Shown here one piece after another: positions 10,940-20,839 of a stretch of 50,901 bases of DNA. Source of the stretch: Perkinsus olseni (lineage: Eukaryota > Perkinsozoa > Perkinsida > Perkinsidae); contig JABANP010000396.1 of assembly GCA_013115135.1 (NCBI GenBank), positions 1 to 50,901 of the forward strand. Reading direction: 5' to 3'. A program made the position numbers and the translations under genes. The notes below the pieces were generated by a model. It had not been told where the DNA came from. It did no database searches and saw only the letters and a program-made list of their open reading frames with translations. Position 1 is the stretch's first letter; each line of letters begins with the position of its first letter.

Positions 10940-11715
10940 ACCCCTGCTGATGATGTTCCGCTGTCGGCAGTGCGTCGAGGATCCTTTCGGTGCCATCTTT
11001 GGAACGGCTGGCGACCATCGGAGGCGACAGAGGCACGGGTAGTAAGGAATTGAGGCTCATGCATGTTCGATTTGAAGATAGTTAGCGTAGTTACTTCCAT
11101 GGTGAATCTATCCCGTTCGAGCACAGGATTCGTTTTCATTATCCGACGAATCAGTACCGCACCGCGGCGAGGTCGTCACAGCTTCTGTAATTTAGTTCGC
11201 TTAATGAGGAGGCTGGCGCGAGTCGCTCAGGGTGTTGTACGGGGAAATTTGAGATTTTCCCCGGGAAAATATAGGGTTTTTACGAGGAGCGTTTTTTGCG
11301 AATAAAATGACACGGCTTATCTGAACGACGTGCATTGCGGGACGGATTTGCGATGGTCTTGCGGCGGTGCATTGTAGTGGTCTTGCTTATGCTAGATCGA
11401 GGGGCACTGAGGAAAGACAATGTCTTTAAGACATGCGTATTATCTTTGCGTTTTCCGGCGATGGAAAGATGCGTTTGAAAGGAAGTGAGAGGCCATCGGC
11501 CATCCCGGAATTTACGGGTCAAAAGATTCTTTGGTTAAAAAAATCGTAAAAAAATTTCCGCTTTTTTCTTTCGTGAAAAGTTCTATGCAACCTGAGGTCC
11601 TCACCTACTTTGCTGTGGGAAGCGACCCCACCACCGAGCTTGGCATGAACGAAGATATGCGCACGCGGAAGGATGTGCCTGGGCCAAGCATGGCTGGTGA
11701 GTCACAGCGGGCTAC
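10940..11715 (+). repeat. Repeat copy A, including a conserved short coding exon
   Basis: Blocks here recur, in the same order, at 13205-14470 (copy B). The best-conserved block (10952-11039) reads MFRCRQCVEDPFGAIFGTAG and then HRRRQRHG. Its differences from copy B are almost all synonymous. After it come a tRNA-like tract (11084-11150), further shared tracts near 11220-11400, and the shared phrase AAAAGTTCTATGCA (11577-11590). That runs into a second exon-like block, VLTYFAVGSDPTTELGMNED, ending at a GTGAG donor near 11698; this block recurs at 18245-18355. I cannot assign a gene to these exons. Confidence 0.55.
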
Positions 11716-11994
11716 CAAATTCGACCGATGTAACATCAATACTGTCGGTTTAACAGCGCAGTAAGTACAGTACATCAGTACATCATCACACATCTTTACA
11801 TCAACGATTCATGGTTAGCAGCTAAGTCCATGCTTACACGTCAAACTTTGAAAAAAAGGGGGTAGCTTGATATATCACAGATTGATTGAGTCAATCAGTC
11901 TTTTTGTTCTTCTTAAACCATTCCTGATCTTGCGCGATGAAAATGAGGCAGCACCGTGCAATCAGCTTATGATAATTTCTCCTTTCTCTTGCAA

Positions 11995-12878
11995 TCACGC
12001 CTCATCACTGCTGGTTGCTGCCTGAGCAGTGTGGAGGGCATTCTTCGACATTCTGTAGTACTCGTCGCACATACCCCCAATCGAGCCGAATTTGCTCATC
12101 ATGGCCTCGCGCAAGGAGAGACAGGTTCTTTTTACTAACTTATAGGCAGGTTTTATTTCCGTCCTGTACAATTTCAAAACTCCGCTGGTTCTGTTTCTCA
12201 GCTTCTCCAAAATCGGGGTGATGGCTGAATTATCAATCGAGTTTCTCAGAAAATCGAAACCGGCAGGAATAGGAGGCGCGTAGGATTCTTGATCCTCGCC
12301 ACGAGCTTGGAATTCTCGGAAATAACCACCGATTGGGATGCCAGTGTGGTGTTCATTAGAACCATACTGAGAGGGCCGTATAAAGGATCTTGAAGAGGAA
12401 ATATGTATGCGCACGAGCCAATCACTGTCACTGCCTTACAAATCGCTCCTGAATCCTTCCCGCCAGGTAGCCCCGGAACAATCAATGGTCTTTGTAAAGA
12501 TGTAATCGAGCTCCTTGATTTGAACCTCCAAATTTGTCCAGTCGTGAGTGTTCCTTTCACCGCTGGTGTAGATGCAGGAAGCGTCATATCCATCAAAACT
12601 GTAAGTGTCGTCGCCCTGAATTTCATCCAACCCCCAATCCGCTAGCGGTGGAAAATCCTGAAGGTGAACTAGCCTCGGAAAATCTCTAATTCTGCGCAAA
12701 ATTGCAGAGGATTTCAACGAGGTGTCCACACAACAGCGAGTTTGATCACAAAATCAGCCGCAACAGATGAGCTTACTTCAACTTGTGGGGCCAGTGCACC
12801 GAGGGCGTTACCGACGGGTAAGTTGGAAATAAATACAGCAGAAGCTAATGCGGCGGTGAGGATGTGTGTGGTCGCCAT
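11995..12878 (-). CDS. Secreted protein, paralogue 1 (237 aa)
   Basis: Three exons join in phase: 12878-12777, 12657-12440 and 12388-11995, separated by introns of 119 and 51 nt. The start MATTHILTAALASAVFISNL gives a clear signal peptide, then an Ala/Pro-rich cleavage region. The mature part carries a DFPPLxxWGL motif, a Cys/Trp-containing middle (HDWTNLEV) and a conserved C-terminal helical domain with REAMM...KFGSI and MCDEYYRMSKNA. Introns sit at the same two places and phases as in paralogue 2, and the second is 51 nt in both, which strongly supports the models. The family is unknown to me. It is probably exported, and a role at the cell surface or in host/prey contact would be speculation. 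Confidence 0.8.
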
Positions 12879-13137
12879 TGGAGGGATCTGGTGCAGGGCT
12901 GCAAAGATCGTGTTCCCAGTGAGTTCCGTCCGAACCACGTGAAGACGAAGTTCGACAGAGTGTCGTGGCAAGAGGATACTGCTGTCGATCGAGAGGCGTA
13001 ATTGGCCCCCTCTATCAGTGCACGGTGATGGAAAAGATTCTTTGAGCATGTTGAATCTGCCCGCCGAGCTGATCGATATCAATTACTGTGTGTGTGAACG
13101 GGTGCGAAGCCACGACTCCGAGGAGGAGTCTGTTTGC
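12879..13137 (-). repeat. Conserved 5' flank of paralogue 1
   Basis: This flank matches 39850-40102 in opposite orientation. Shared runs include the GGAGTCGTGGCT...CACCCGTTCACACACACAGTA block and the ATTCAACATGCTCAAAGAATC...TTTTCCATCACTG block. Similarity stops abruptly beyond CAAACAGACTCC. The promoter and 5' leader were therefore copied with the gene. Confidence 0.75.
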
Positions 13138-13204
13138 AATCGAATATCCTGAGATCATCCTAGAAGTCTTCTCTCTGATAGGTGATAGCCCTAGCTTGGT
13201 TGTG

Positions 13205-14470
13205 GCCTCCACCAGTTTCACCCCTTTTCCGATTTGGATCATGTTTCGATGCCGGCAGTGCGTCGAGGATCCTTTCGGCGCCATTTTCGGGACGGCTGGC
13301 GAGCATCGGAGGAGACAAAGGCACGGGTACTGAGGGATCGGGGCTCACTTCGGAGAGGTTGAAAATTGAAAATTGATATGCGAGGCGATTGTTGTCCGCT
13401 TTCTGATGGGCTCGTGAATTTTCGAGCGGGTAATTTTTTCCGGTTTCATTTTTGCATGTTTTTGGTGCATTCCTTTCGTTAGTCACTGCTGCTCGTGCGG
13501 TGAAGCCATGGTGATGGATAGTGAAGAATTTTCCGACGTGAAGATGAAAATCGGAAAGCGAATGATTACCGAAAGAAGTTCTCTGAAGTCTCCCGAAGCA
13601 CAAGTGAAAACTTCTGTATCTCAGGATGCGCTAGCATTTCAAGTGTAAAATTTCCGACCTTTTCCGACAAGTACAAACTCACATACTGAAATCGGACCGC
13701 TTAGGTCTTTGAACGAAGGGAGTTTTACGCCGTGTCGATCTTCCGTGCCATAACTTTATTGTTGTGGAGAGCTCAAAGTGCATCTCGCGCGCGCCAAGTG
13801 CGGCATTCTGGGATGTCTGGCGCAGTTAGTTCAATGGTCATCCCATTCTGTTCGGACACAGGATGTGGTTTCGTTATCTAACGAATCGGTATCGACGATG
13901 GATCTATCGGACTGAGGCGAGGTGGTCAGAGTTTCTGTAATCAAACTGGCTTATCGAGCAGGCTCGCTCGGGTCGATCGGGAAAATTTGAGATTCTTTAT
14001 CGGGAAAATTTGTTTTTTTCTCGCGAAGAATTTGGTATGGTCTGTCTGAATGCCGTTCATCAATGAAAGGCTCAGCAATGGCCTTGCGGTGCTGCATTGA
14101 AGTGGGCGTGTTGACGCTAGCTTGAGGGTCGCTAGGAGAAGGCATGCCTATTAACTTTGTTCTTTTCCCGAGTTTTTAATTCAATCCTCGCTCACGGCGC
14201 TTGGGTCCGACCAACGAGGTGTCTCAATGGAAGTGATGTGAACGCGCAGATTGTCCTACTGTCGTCGGCGATGGCGGCCTGGAAGAGTGTCTCTCGTTTT
14301 TTCCCGGTGCGATTGGTTAATTTTACTCATCAGCGATGGAATGATGAGTTTGAGATTCCAGAGGGCATCGGTCATAACTTTAGTTACGGTGTAAAGTTTT
14401 TCCTCGGGTAAAAAATTCCATCAAATTTGTTTTTTCCGATGTGAAAAGTTCTATGCAGCCTGAGTGTCGC
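13205..14470 (+). repeat. Repeat copy B
   Basis: This is the counterpart of 10940-11590, expanded by unique sequence. Bases 13239-13326 repeat the MFRCRQCVEDPFGAIFGTAG block with D/E as the only amino-acid change. Bases 13818-13890 repeat the tRNA-like tract (TGGCGCAGTTAGTTC...TCGTTATC). Bases 13900-14110 repeat the GGCGAGGT...TTTCTGTAAT and CTTGCGG.GCTGCATTG tracts, and 14440-14460 repeats AAAAGTTCTATGCA. Confidence 0.6.
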
Positions 14471-15371
14471 CCTCTGGCTTTGTGTGAGTTGGGGAATTGT
14501 TGGCATCTCAGGGGAAGACGAGGAACGACTCGAACTCTTGAGGAGAGCACCGACGGGTATCGTCCACGGCAGGGCGTAGAGCTGGACGACTTGGTTAGGT
14601 AGGAATTTCGTGGCGCGCGGTAATTTCAGACCTATCAGAAATCCGTGTCTCGTGTCGTCTAGAGTGTGAATTAGGTAAATCTTATTACAATATAGCGGGT
14701 TGCGACTTTTTTCGAATCCGGATTTTTTTACGATTTTTTACGATTTTTTACGATTTTCTACGAATTTTTTGTATACACTCGCGATACATATACGCATTGC
14801 GTAGTAATCTATTGATACACGATTTCAGGACTCGTCGAGATTTTGTCGCGCGCCACGAAATTATTGCTATTTCAGGCGGTGGATAGAGCATGTGCATCCG
14901 CGGGCTCGGGATATGTTCAAAAGCGAAGAAAAAGTGGCCGAAGCGCTTCGAGCGATCGGGGAGAATATTGATAGAAATGCGGACCCGATATTGGTGAGAT
15001 GAAATCGATCAGCTGGGCGCGCGCTGAGTGAATTGGTGTCAGGGTGGGAATGGCTGTGTGTATTGGTATGGCGAAGCGAGTCACGACGTGAGCTCTGTTG
15101 AGCAGGCAGTGATACGGTTTGTGAAGCCTGGGGAGGTATACGGAAAAATGACGGGTGTGGGGTTCGAACCGGGGACCTTTCGCATGTTAGGAGCAGGCCA
15201 GCGAGACCTTCGTGAATCGGCTGTTGGCGTTCATGTTTGCGAATACGAAGAGTTTTGAGAAGCTTTTGATGCTGCCGAAAGTCGCCTTCAAAATGGTGAG
15301 TGGATGGTGAGAGGCGAAGCTTCGGAGCTATGTCCAAAGCTTGCCGCATTTGAGGGGAAGAATTCCACAGA
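13508..15371 (+). CDS. Unrecognised intron-rich gene, partly modelled
   Basis: Exons with matching phase can be seen. Exon 13508-13642 begins MVMDSEEFSDVKMKIGKRMI. Exon 13705-13824 reads VFERREFYAVSIFRAITLLL and contains a hydrophobic stretch. A possible exon lies near 14250 (IVLLSSAMAAWK). Exon about 14510-14598 ends GVELDDLVR, exon 14876-14993 begins RWIEHVHPRARDMFKSEEKV, and exon 15197-15295 begins ASETFVNRLLAFMFANTKSF. A last exon may start at 15340 and stop at TGA 15369-15371. The three exons from 14510 to 15295 join perfectly (phases 2/1 and 0/0). The join between the N-terminal exons and those from 14.5 kb is not proven, so there may be two genes. The family is not recognised; the product looks helical. 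Intron 14599-14875 is a bounded mobile-like element. Confidence 0.45.
14599..14875 (+). mobile_element. 277-nt intron with terminal inverted repeats (introner-like)
   Basis: Just inside the GTAG donor lies GAATTTCGTGGCGCGCG, and 18 nt before the TTTCAG acceptor lies CGCGCGCCACGAAATT, its reverse complement. The flanking exons join cleanly across it (AG|G, giving Arg). An intron that is coextensive with a terminal-inverted-repeat element matches the pattern described for introner elements. A triple TTTTTTACGA run lies at 14727-14764. Confidence 0.7.
14994..15196. repeat. Intron with tRNA-like sequence at its 3' end
   Basis: On the minus strand, 15150-15196 reads like a tRNA second half (CATGCGAAAGGTCCCCGG, then TTCGAACCCC). 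The acceptor AG used by the next exon lies at the edge of that tract. Near the donor is the motif GATCGATCAGCTGGGCGCGC, which recurs elsewhere in this window. Confidence 0.55.
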
Positions 15372-16067
15372 GTGAGAGCTGAGCTTCCGCCGGGTGCCAT
15401 GAAGAATCCGATGGGCTCAATAGGCTTAGCCGTGAATAAAGAAGTTTCTCGTTTAAAGTTGATTGCTTTTATTGGTATTACCTAATTGACCAGGCATATT
15501 TTTTGCGCGGTGCATTTTTCCGTTTTTTTGCAATTTACGAGAGGACGTTGCTCCCGCGGAATTAATTTGCTATGTATTCTACAAAATTTGATGTATTAGT
15601 TTCGTGAAATTACGTTAATTTTCGCTACCCTAGTGATAAAATACTTTCTCACATGGCACCAATTACTCATGATTGATGATGGTGACTGATGAAAAGAGTG
15701 GAAAAAACGGATGATGTTGATCTCAACCGCGGGGTGAAACGCGTGAGGGAACGGCCGAAAAAAACTGTGAAAAGTGTGGATGAACCTTTTCGAGTTGCTC
15801 TGTTGCAGTAAAGAAAGGTTTCCTTCTCAGACTTGCAAGGACCAGCTTTGCGTCAATATCAAGCATATATCGGCGGATGCGTGATAGTACAACGCGCTCG
15901 CCCGCGTGATCGATTGTGAGGTACTCTCATTGCTGGTATTAACATGTTATAAATAGTCGTTGGGAATCGTGACGGAGTTGAGGTTAAGTTGTATTTAATT
16001 AGGGCGCGGGTTCGAATCCCAGGGATGACATGTTTTGCCGGCAGAAATGTCTATTGACATCTACATA
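15372..16067. other. No clear gene; scattered exon-like and tRNA-like pieces
   Basis: An exon-like block at 15829-15875 is followed by GTGATAG and the motif CAACGCGCTCGCCCGCGTGA. A plus-strand T-arm, GCGGGTTCGAATCCCAGG, lies at 16006-16023. The rest is AT-rich without open frames of note. Confidence 0.3.
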
Positions 16068-16250
16068 ATGAAACCGTTGATCGATTTATAACTATGTATA
16101 CCTATGACGAAACGGTTGATCGATTTATCACTATGTATACCTATGACGAAACGGTTGATCGATTTATCACTATGTATACCTATGATGAAACGGTTGATCG
16201 ACTATTTTACTCTGTATATATGAATGAAACGGTTGATCGATTATCTTTAT
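16068..16250. repeat. 39-bp tandem repeat, about five copies, upstream of a start codon
   Basis: Copies share GAAACGGTTGATCGATTTAT followed by CACTATGTATACCTATGA. The first three are nearly identical and the last two diverge. The array ends 11 bp before the ATG of the coiled-coil gene, so it occupies that gene's proximal promoter or leader. Confidence 0.9.
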
Positions 16251-16260
16251 AGTTATCTGA

Positions 16261-19200
16261 ATGCCTCGAGCCACCCTCTCCACGGTATTTATATCTCCCT
16301 CCCCGGCTCGAGAGATCAGAGATCGGAAACCCGCCTTTTCGAGCGGCGGCGGCGGCGGCGCTAGCTCCCCATTTTCCTCAGGATCATCATCAGACGCTAG
16401 AAGAGGGGATGTTGAGTTTGGAGGTAAGGGGAATCTCGCTCGCCCAATAATTTATGAAACGGTTTCTTTGGGGTTTAATTCCGACGGTTCACGTTTCCGT
16501 TCGCTTTTTGATACGGGCGCCGCGAGAAATTTTCCGGAAAATTTTCCGGAAAATTTTGTGTGTGAGTCCCAAGTCGAACGCCGAGAAGTGGTTCAGTCAG
16601 ACTCTTTGTTGATCGAAGTTGATCAAGCCAGGGAAACCTTGGAAGGCGAAACGGTACGGTTTTCGATACGATTTTTCGGAAGTTTTTCTGAAAGATATCG
16701 TGAAACGGTTTTCTCGGGCGAGCGAGATTGTCGGGGGTCATCCATTCTTCTGTGTCATCTGTTTAGTTATGTAGACTGAAAGCGGAGTTGGCGAGAGAGA
16801 AGGAGGCTCGGGCTTTGATACAGCGTCAGGTGGGGAGTTGCGGAAGGAGTGGTAGGGACTGTTGCAGTCAGGTTGATGATCAGTCATTGGAACGGGAATT
16901 TTGGATACAAGAAAAGGCGGGGGAGACCGCGAAAATTAAACAGCAAGTAACCTAGCCGGGGATCGAACCCGGGACCTTCCGGATGAGAGTGCTGCTTTAG
17001 CTGACTCGAGCGCTGCATGAGAAGGATGAGGTGCTGTCGAAATTGAAGGACCTCGAGAGGGACTATGCTGAGCTTTGGAACACCGCTAGGGACCTGGAGA
17101 GAAAAAATGTGAGGATGACAGGTGCCGGGATCGAACCGGGTACCTTCGGATTATTCATTGATGACTATAGGCTTCCCTGGCTGAGCTGCTGAAGACGTCT
17201 ATTCCCTCAACAAGCAAGTCATTGTCGTTATCGACCTCCTTGTCTAATGGCTTCTTCCCTGAGAGTTCGAGCGTGCTTTCGCATGGAAGTGACGCGGCTG
17301 GCGGGTCTAGAATTAACGATGTGCTTCGAGCCTCGGCGCCCGGCAAGGTTCTCGCTACTGGAGGGAGGAGGTTGGCTCCTCCTCGAGGTGAGTGCCGCCG
17401 CGTTTGAGTTAAACTTACTACTTGTAATTCGTGATTGCTTCAGCTCCAGTAGACTCACTATCATTACTCACTGTCGAAGTTGTTATTTTTATTACTAATA
17501 AATTTTTTAAGTTTATCGTTCAACGCGGTCAGTTCCAGCTTGGGGCTTTCGCTGCTCATTTTGGGCGTGAGTTTCGGAAAATTGAAAGGGGATTTTGGGA
17601 AGTGGAAACAAGGGATCGAGAAATAATTTGACGGCGTTGATTTTATTGCGTGAAAATTTCTATTTTCGACGTGAAAAATTTAAATTTTCTTCGAGGTGGA
17701 AAATTTTAGTTTTTGAAGCGAGAAATTTCGATGTGCTAATTTTCGGAGTTTCTTGAGGGGGTTATCGTGACGAAGCTTAGGTGAATGGGGGCTGATTCGA
17801 GGAAAATTTTGTAAAATTTAGATTTTTTTTTGCGCGAAAAGAAACTTCGGAATTCTCTATTGCGGAAAGGCCGTTGACTCGGATGAGTTACACAATTTTC
17901 CCGTCTTCTCAGGTTGTCTCACAACCCTCCACGAAGGTGATTATTCACAGCTGTCGATGGATAGCGCCGATACTCCCCCACCACCCACTTCCCAACAAAA
18001 CGAATTAAGGTTTGTGCATAATTCTATTGATACCACTCCTCCCGGGAATAATCGGTTTTCTTAGACTGTCCGCCGACACAGCCGCCGCTCTGATCCGCCA
18101 AGCCCGAGGAGAGCTGCGGAATCAGGTGGCGCTGAGGAAGTCTGAGAAAGACAATCCACTGGATGGTGGTAATGAATTTCAGCGCTCGCCCTGGTGATCG
18201 ATTATGGGTCTTGCTGGTCTCCATTCAGTGGGCAGTGTACGGAGGCTGAGGTCTTCACCTACTTTGATGGGGGAGGCGGGCGGCACCGAGCTTGACATGA
18301 GCGACGACGTGCGCACGCGGAAGGATATGCCTGGGCCAAGCATGGCTGGTGAGGTGGTTCGCAGTTAATCGATCAGTCGGGCGCGCGCTTTTTGCGAGAA
18401 CTACATGCGGACTCTGAAATTTCTGGATACAGAAAGATAATTACAATTTCTCCATAAATTTCATTACTAATTAATAGAAAAGATCGATTACAGAATTACG
18501 GAATTGTAATTACAGGAGATCGATCAGCTGGGCGCGCGCTACTCACATAGATGGTGATAAAGATACGTTGGAGCTGTGCCCGGAGGAGTACGAAGATATG
18601 GGGATGCTGTTTGGGCGGGGATCGGATGGTGGGAGCAACTCGCCCAAAGGCTCTTCTGTTGAGGACGATGATAGTCATGTAAGTGTCGAGATGCCGCGGC
18701 CGGGGATCGAACCTGGGACCTTTTTTTGGAAGGTATCTAAGTCACCTATTCGGCCAAGTGCCAGTCGAGTGCAGCGGCACGTGATGCCTGTGACCGATCG
18801 GCAGTGTGAGTCAAACGTCTGATTCACGCTCACTTGCTCTCTTGCTATTTCTCAACGCTTTGGCGAGTCTGTTTGTCAAAACAATGGGTCCTTCCCTTGC
18901 TCTCTTGCTATTTCTGAACGCTTTGCCGAGTGTATTCGTCAAGACAGCAGGTCCTCCACTTGCTCTCTTGCGATTCCTCAACGCTCCGTCTTCTCAGCGA
19001 GCCCTCTCCAGTGCAGATCGTCCAAGTCCCCCTCTCCGCGAACTGGCCGCGGCACATCACCGTTTGAGCACTTGAGTGTGGGCAGCCGAGGGTCGAGCAG
19101 ACTGTCGACTCCGACGCTCGGGCGAAAGCTGGTGCGGCCGATGGCACCTGGGCTAGGTGAGAGAAGGGGGTGGCTTTTGGCGTAGTAGTTTTAATGGAGT

Positions 19201-20267
19201 TGATGATGGGTGGTCTCGGTTTTTTATTGTTGAGATTTATCTACTGGGATGAGTTTCCAACTCGAAGCCTGAGGTCCGGGGCGGAGACGTAGACGCGCAG
19301 GCAGAGTCTCCCGAGTAACGAGGAGGAAAGAAAGAAAAAGTCGTTTTTTTTTCGGAAAGAACTAGACTTTAGGTAGTAGGTTTACTAGACTTTACGAACT
19401 TTAGGTAGAGGCCATTCAGGAAATGCCCTCTACCTAGGGAGGAGGGAAACTGCTGGTCGATGGGGTAATTTTGTAGTTCAGTCTGAATAGTTATTACTAA
19501 GAGACCATCTTTACACGTAAATTTACAGTCTACAGTCGAAAATTTACGGAAATTTATTTTTTCCGATTAGTTAATTCATCATCATTGAACCGCTGTGAAT
19601 TGTCAAAAAAATTGACGTCGCTGGGATTCGAACTCGGGTCTGTTCAGGGTCCTCTCCCCCTGCTTGGAGTGGGTCTGCTAGCAGCAGCAGGAAGCCTTAC
19701 GGGCGACGGCACAGTCGACCGAGGAGGTCGGATAGAGTCAGAGTGCAAGTGCCCCAGCCCTCTAGAGTGACGAATAAAATGCCATTGCTGAGAATTGAAC
19801 CAGGGACTTCTCGGTTCAGCGATTTATGGTGTATCCCTCGCCGGCTAGACCAAACGGACGGGTGAGAACCGGCACGATTTGTCCGCGATCAAGTCCTGAG
19901 ATGGCAGCTAAGAAGACCTCGACTACAGAGGTGACTATGGGGGTTGATTCTAACTGTTCTATGGCTTCTTCGAAATGTCGCCGCTGGGATCTGAACCTGG
20001 GGCCTCCTCCAACCTCGTTCGAGATAAGTAATTCAACAATTATGTCCTGTAGTCCCTCAGTACCTTCTGAGTGAACATCTCAGCGTTGAGGAAATGCAAG
20101 AGAGCAAGATTTTGCATATGCGCCCTACAGAATGGTTCGTCGAGTGTCCATTTGGAACTCTCTCTCAGGTGGCCGAACGCCTACGATCCAAGTCAAGTAA
20201 GATTGAGGGAGGTCAGATTTGTAAGATCCGCGAAATGGAGATCTCGCTCGCCCGACTGATCGATTAG
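16261..20267 (+). CDS. Coiled-coil/disordered protein, at least 11 exons
   Basis: In-phase exons: 16261-16423 (MPRATLSTVF..., Gly/Ser-rich), 16601-16658, 16775-16829, 16872-16946, 17001-17108, 17195-17387, 17913-18009, 18065-18168, 18551-18678 and 18998-19156, with a last exon at 20169-20267 ending in TAG. Exons 2-5 encode a continuous charged coiled coil (for example RLKAELAREKEARALIQRQ and LHEKDEVLSKLKDLERDYAE). Exons 6-11 are Ser/Pro-rich and probably unstructured. The end is again helical (KIREMEISLARLID). Exons between 18679 and 18997, and between 19157 and 20168, are less certain: a 16-nt exon near 18767 may be needed, and MAAKKTSTTEVTMG near 19902 is one candidate. No family is recognised; a cytoskeletal or scaffolding role is only a guess. 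Several introns are tRNA-like. Confidence 0.6.
16947..17000 (-). repeat. 54-nt intron consisting of an antisense tRNA-like sequence
   Basis: Read in reverse, the intron plus the first bases of the next exon gives an A-box-like start, CTCATCC in the anticodon-loop position, GGAAGGTCCCGGGTTCGATC and CCCGG. Almost the whole intron is tRNA-like. The next exon begins inside the D-arm-like part (CTGACTCGAGC), so tRNA-derived bases appear to have become coding. Confidence 0.65.
17109..17194 (-). repeat. 86-nt intron with antisense tRNA-like sequence
   Basis: After GTGAGGATGACAGGTG comes CCGGGATCGAACCGGGTACC, the reverse complement of a T-arm with B box, and then a region able to represent anticodon and D arms. 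It is followed directly by the GAAG acceptor. Confidence 0.6.
18245..18357 (+). pseudogene. Degenerate copy of the exon at about 11596-11698
   Basis: The block from GAGGTCTTCACCTACTTTG to AGCATGGCTGGTGAG matches the copy-A exon but has a net 2-nt deletion in its middle, so the frame is broken. It lies inside an intron of the coiled-coil gene and includes the same GTGAG donor. Confidence 0.55.
18679..18760 (-). repeat. Antisense tRNA-like tract after a GTAAGTG donor
   Basis: The tract contains GCCGGGGATCGAACCTGGGA, an inverted B box, about 25 nt downstream of the 5' splice site of exon 18551-18678. Confidence 0.5.
18831..18997 (+). repeat. Three tandem copies of a 60-65 bp unit in an intron
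   Basis: Each copy starts with CTTGCTCTCTTGC.ATTYCT and continues CAACGCT. Copies 1 and 2 continue with TTTG.CGAGT.T.TTYGTCAA and a GGTCCT end. The third copy supplies the polypyrimidine tract and CAG acceptor of the exon at 18998. The CTTGCATTTCCTCAACGC core is dispersed elsewhere in the window. Confidence 0.75.
19608..20005 (-). repeat. Cluster of three antisense tRNA-like tracts
   Basis: Inverted B boxes occur at about 19618 (GGGATTCGAACTC), 19792 (GAGAATTGAACCAGGG) and 19986 (GGGATCTGAACCTGGGG). The middle one extends into a fairly complete antisense tRNA shape (to 19858) with D-arm-like TGGTCTAGCCGG, but its T stem and acceptor are mispaired. These are not functional tRNA genes. Confidence 0.5.
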
Positions 20268-20839
20268 GTTCCTCTGGTGGTTAGACGCCGCAGCATGCTG
20301 CTACGCTCCGCTATTATTGATTCAATTTTCCCGGCGTCTTAACATCATGTCTAGAGCTGCACGAAGCAATGGTGGTTGTGATGGAAGAAATAGTAGACTT
20401 AGAATACGCATTGGGAAATTGCAAGATATAGCAAGATTGCAAGACCCCCTGCTGTAGTGTAGTCATTCCTTCTTTTTTTTCTCTCTCTCGTCGTCATGAC
20501 ATCGCTAGATTACAGCGTGAATCTTGTCGCGCGCCACGAAATTCGTCATGTTTGCAATGATTCAACTTGTAGTGTCTATCGTGAGAACCATTTCTAAATC
20601 CCGGATTGAGATCTGCTCTCCTTTCGGTTGCCTTACGCGTGGCGATTTTCCAGGGTATCTTTTTTCCTGCGGTATCCTGTCATCAACCTCTGTATTATTA
20701 CTACATTATATCGTCTGGTGGTTACCATGTGTCAAAAAAGATTTCAAGATTCGTAGCGACAGATCCGTTTTTTGTAAAATTTTTTGTGTTGAGTGAATTC
20801 AATTCGTCCATCGTGCTGCAGTATTTTACCATCATCGTC
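20268..20839. other. No gene recognised
   Basis: There is a 37-codon frame at 20347 (MSRAARSNGG) of doubtful meaning. The motif GTCGCGCGCCACGAAATT, identical to the arm of the 14.6-kb intron element, is at 20528-20545. The remainder is AT-rich. Confidence 0.3.

Noticed and set aside
12246..12626. Minus-strand ORF MKFRATTLTVLM overlapping the secreted paralogue
   Set aside because: It reads across exon 2, the 51-nt intron and exon 3 in the wrong frame; the paralogue comparison supports the spliced model.
13015..13284. Minus-strand ORF beginning MAPKGSSTHCR in repeat B (and its counterpart in repeat A)
   Set aside because: Differences between the two copies fit the plus-strand frame far better (one conservative change versus four replacements).
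19778..19860. Candidate functional tRNA gene on the minus strand
   Set aside because: A- and B-box-like parts are present, but the T stem and acceptor stem do not pair; treated as a tRNA relic. The same applies to the other T-arm tracts.
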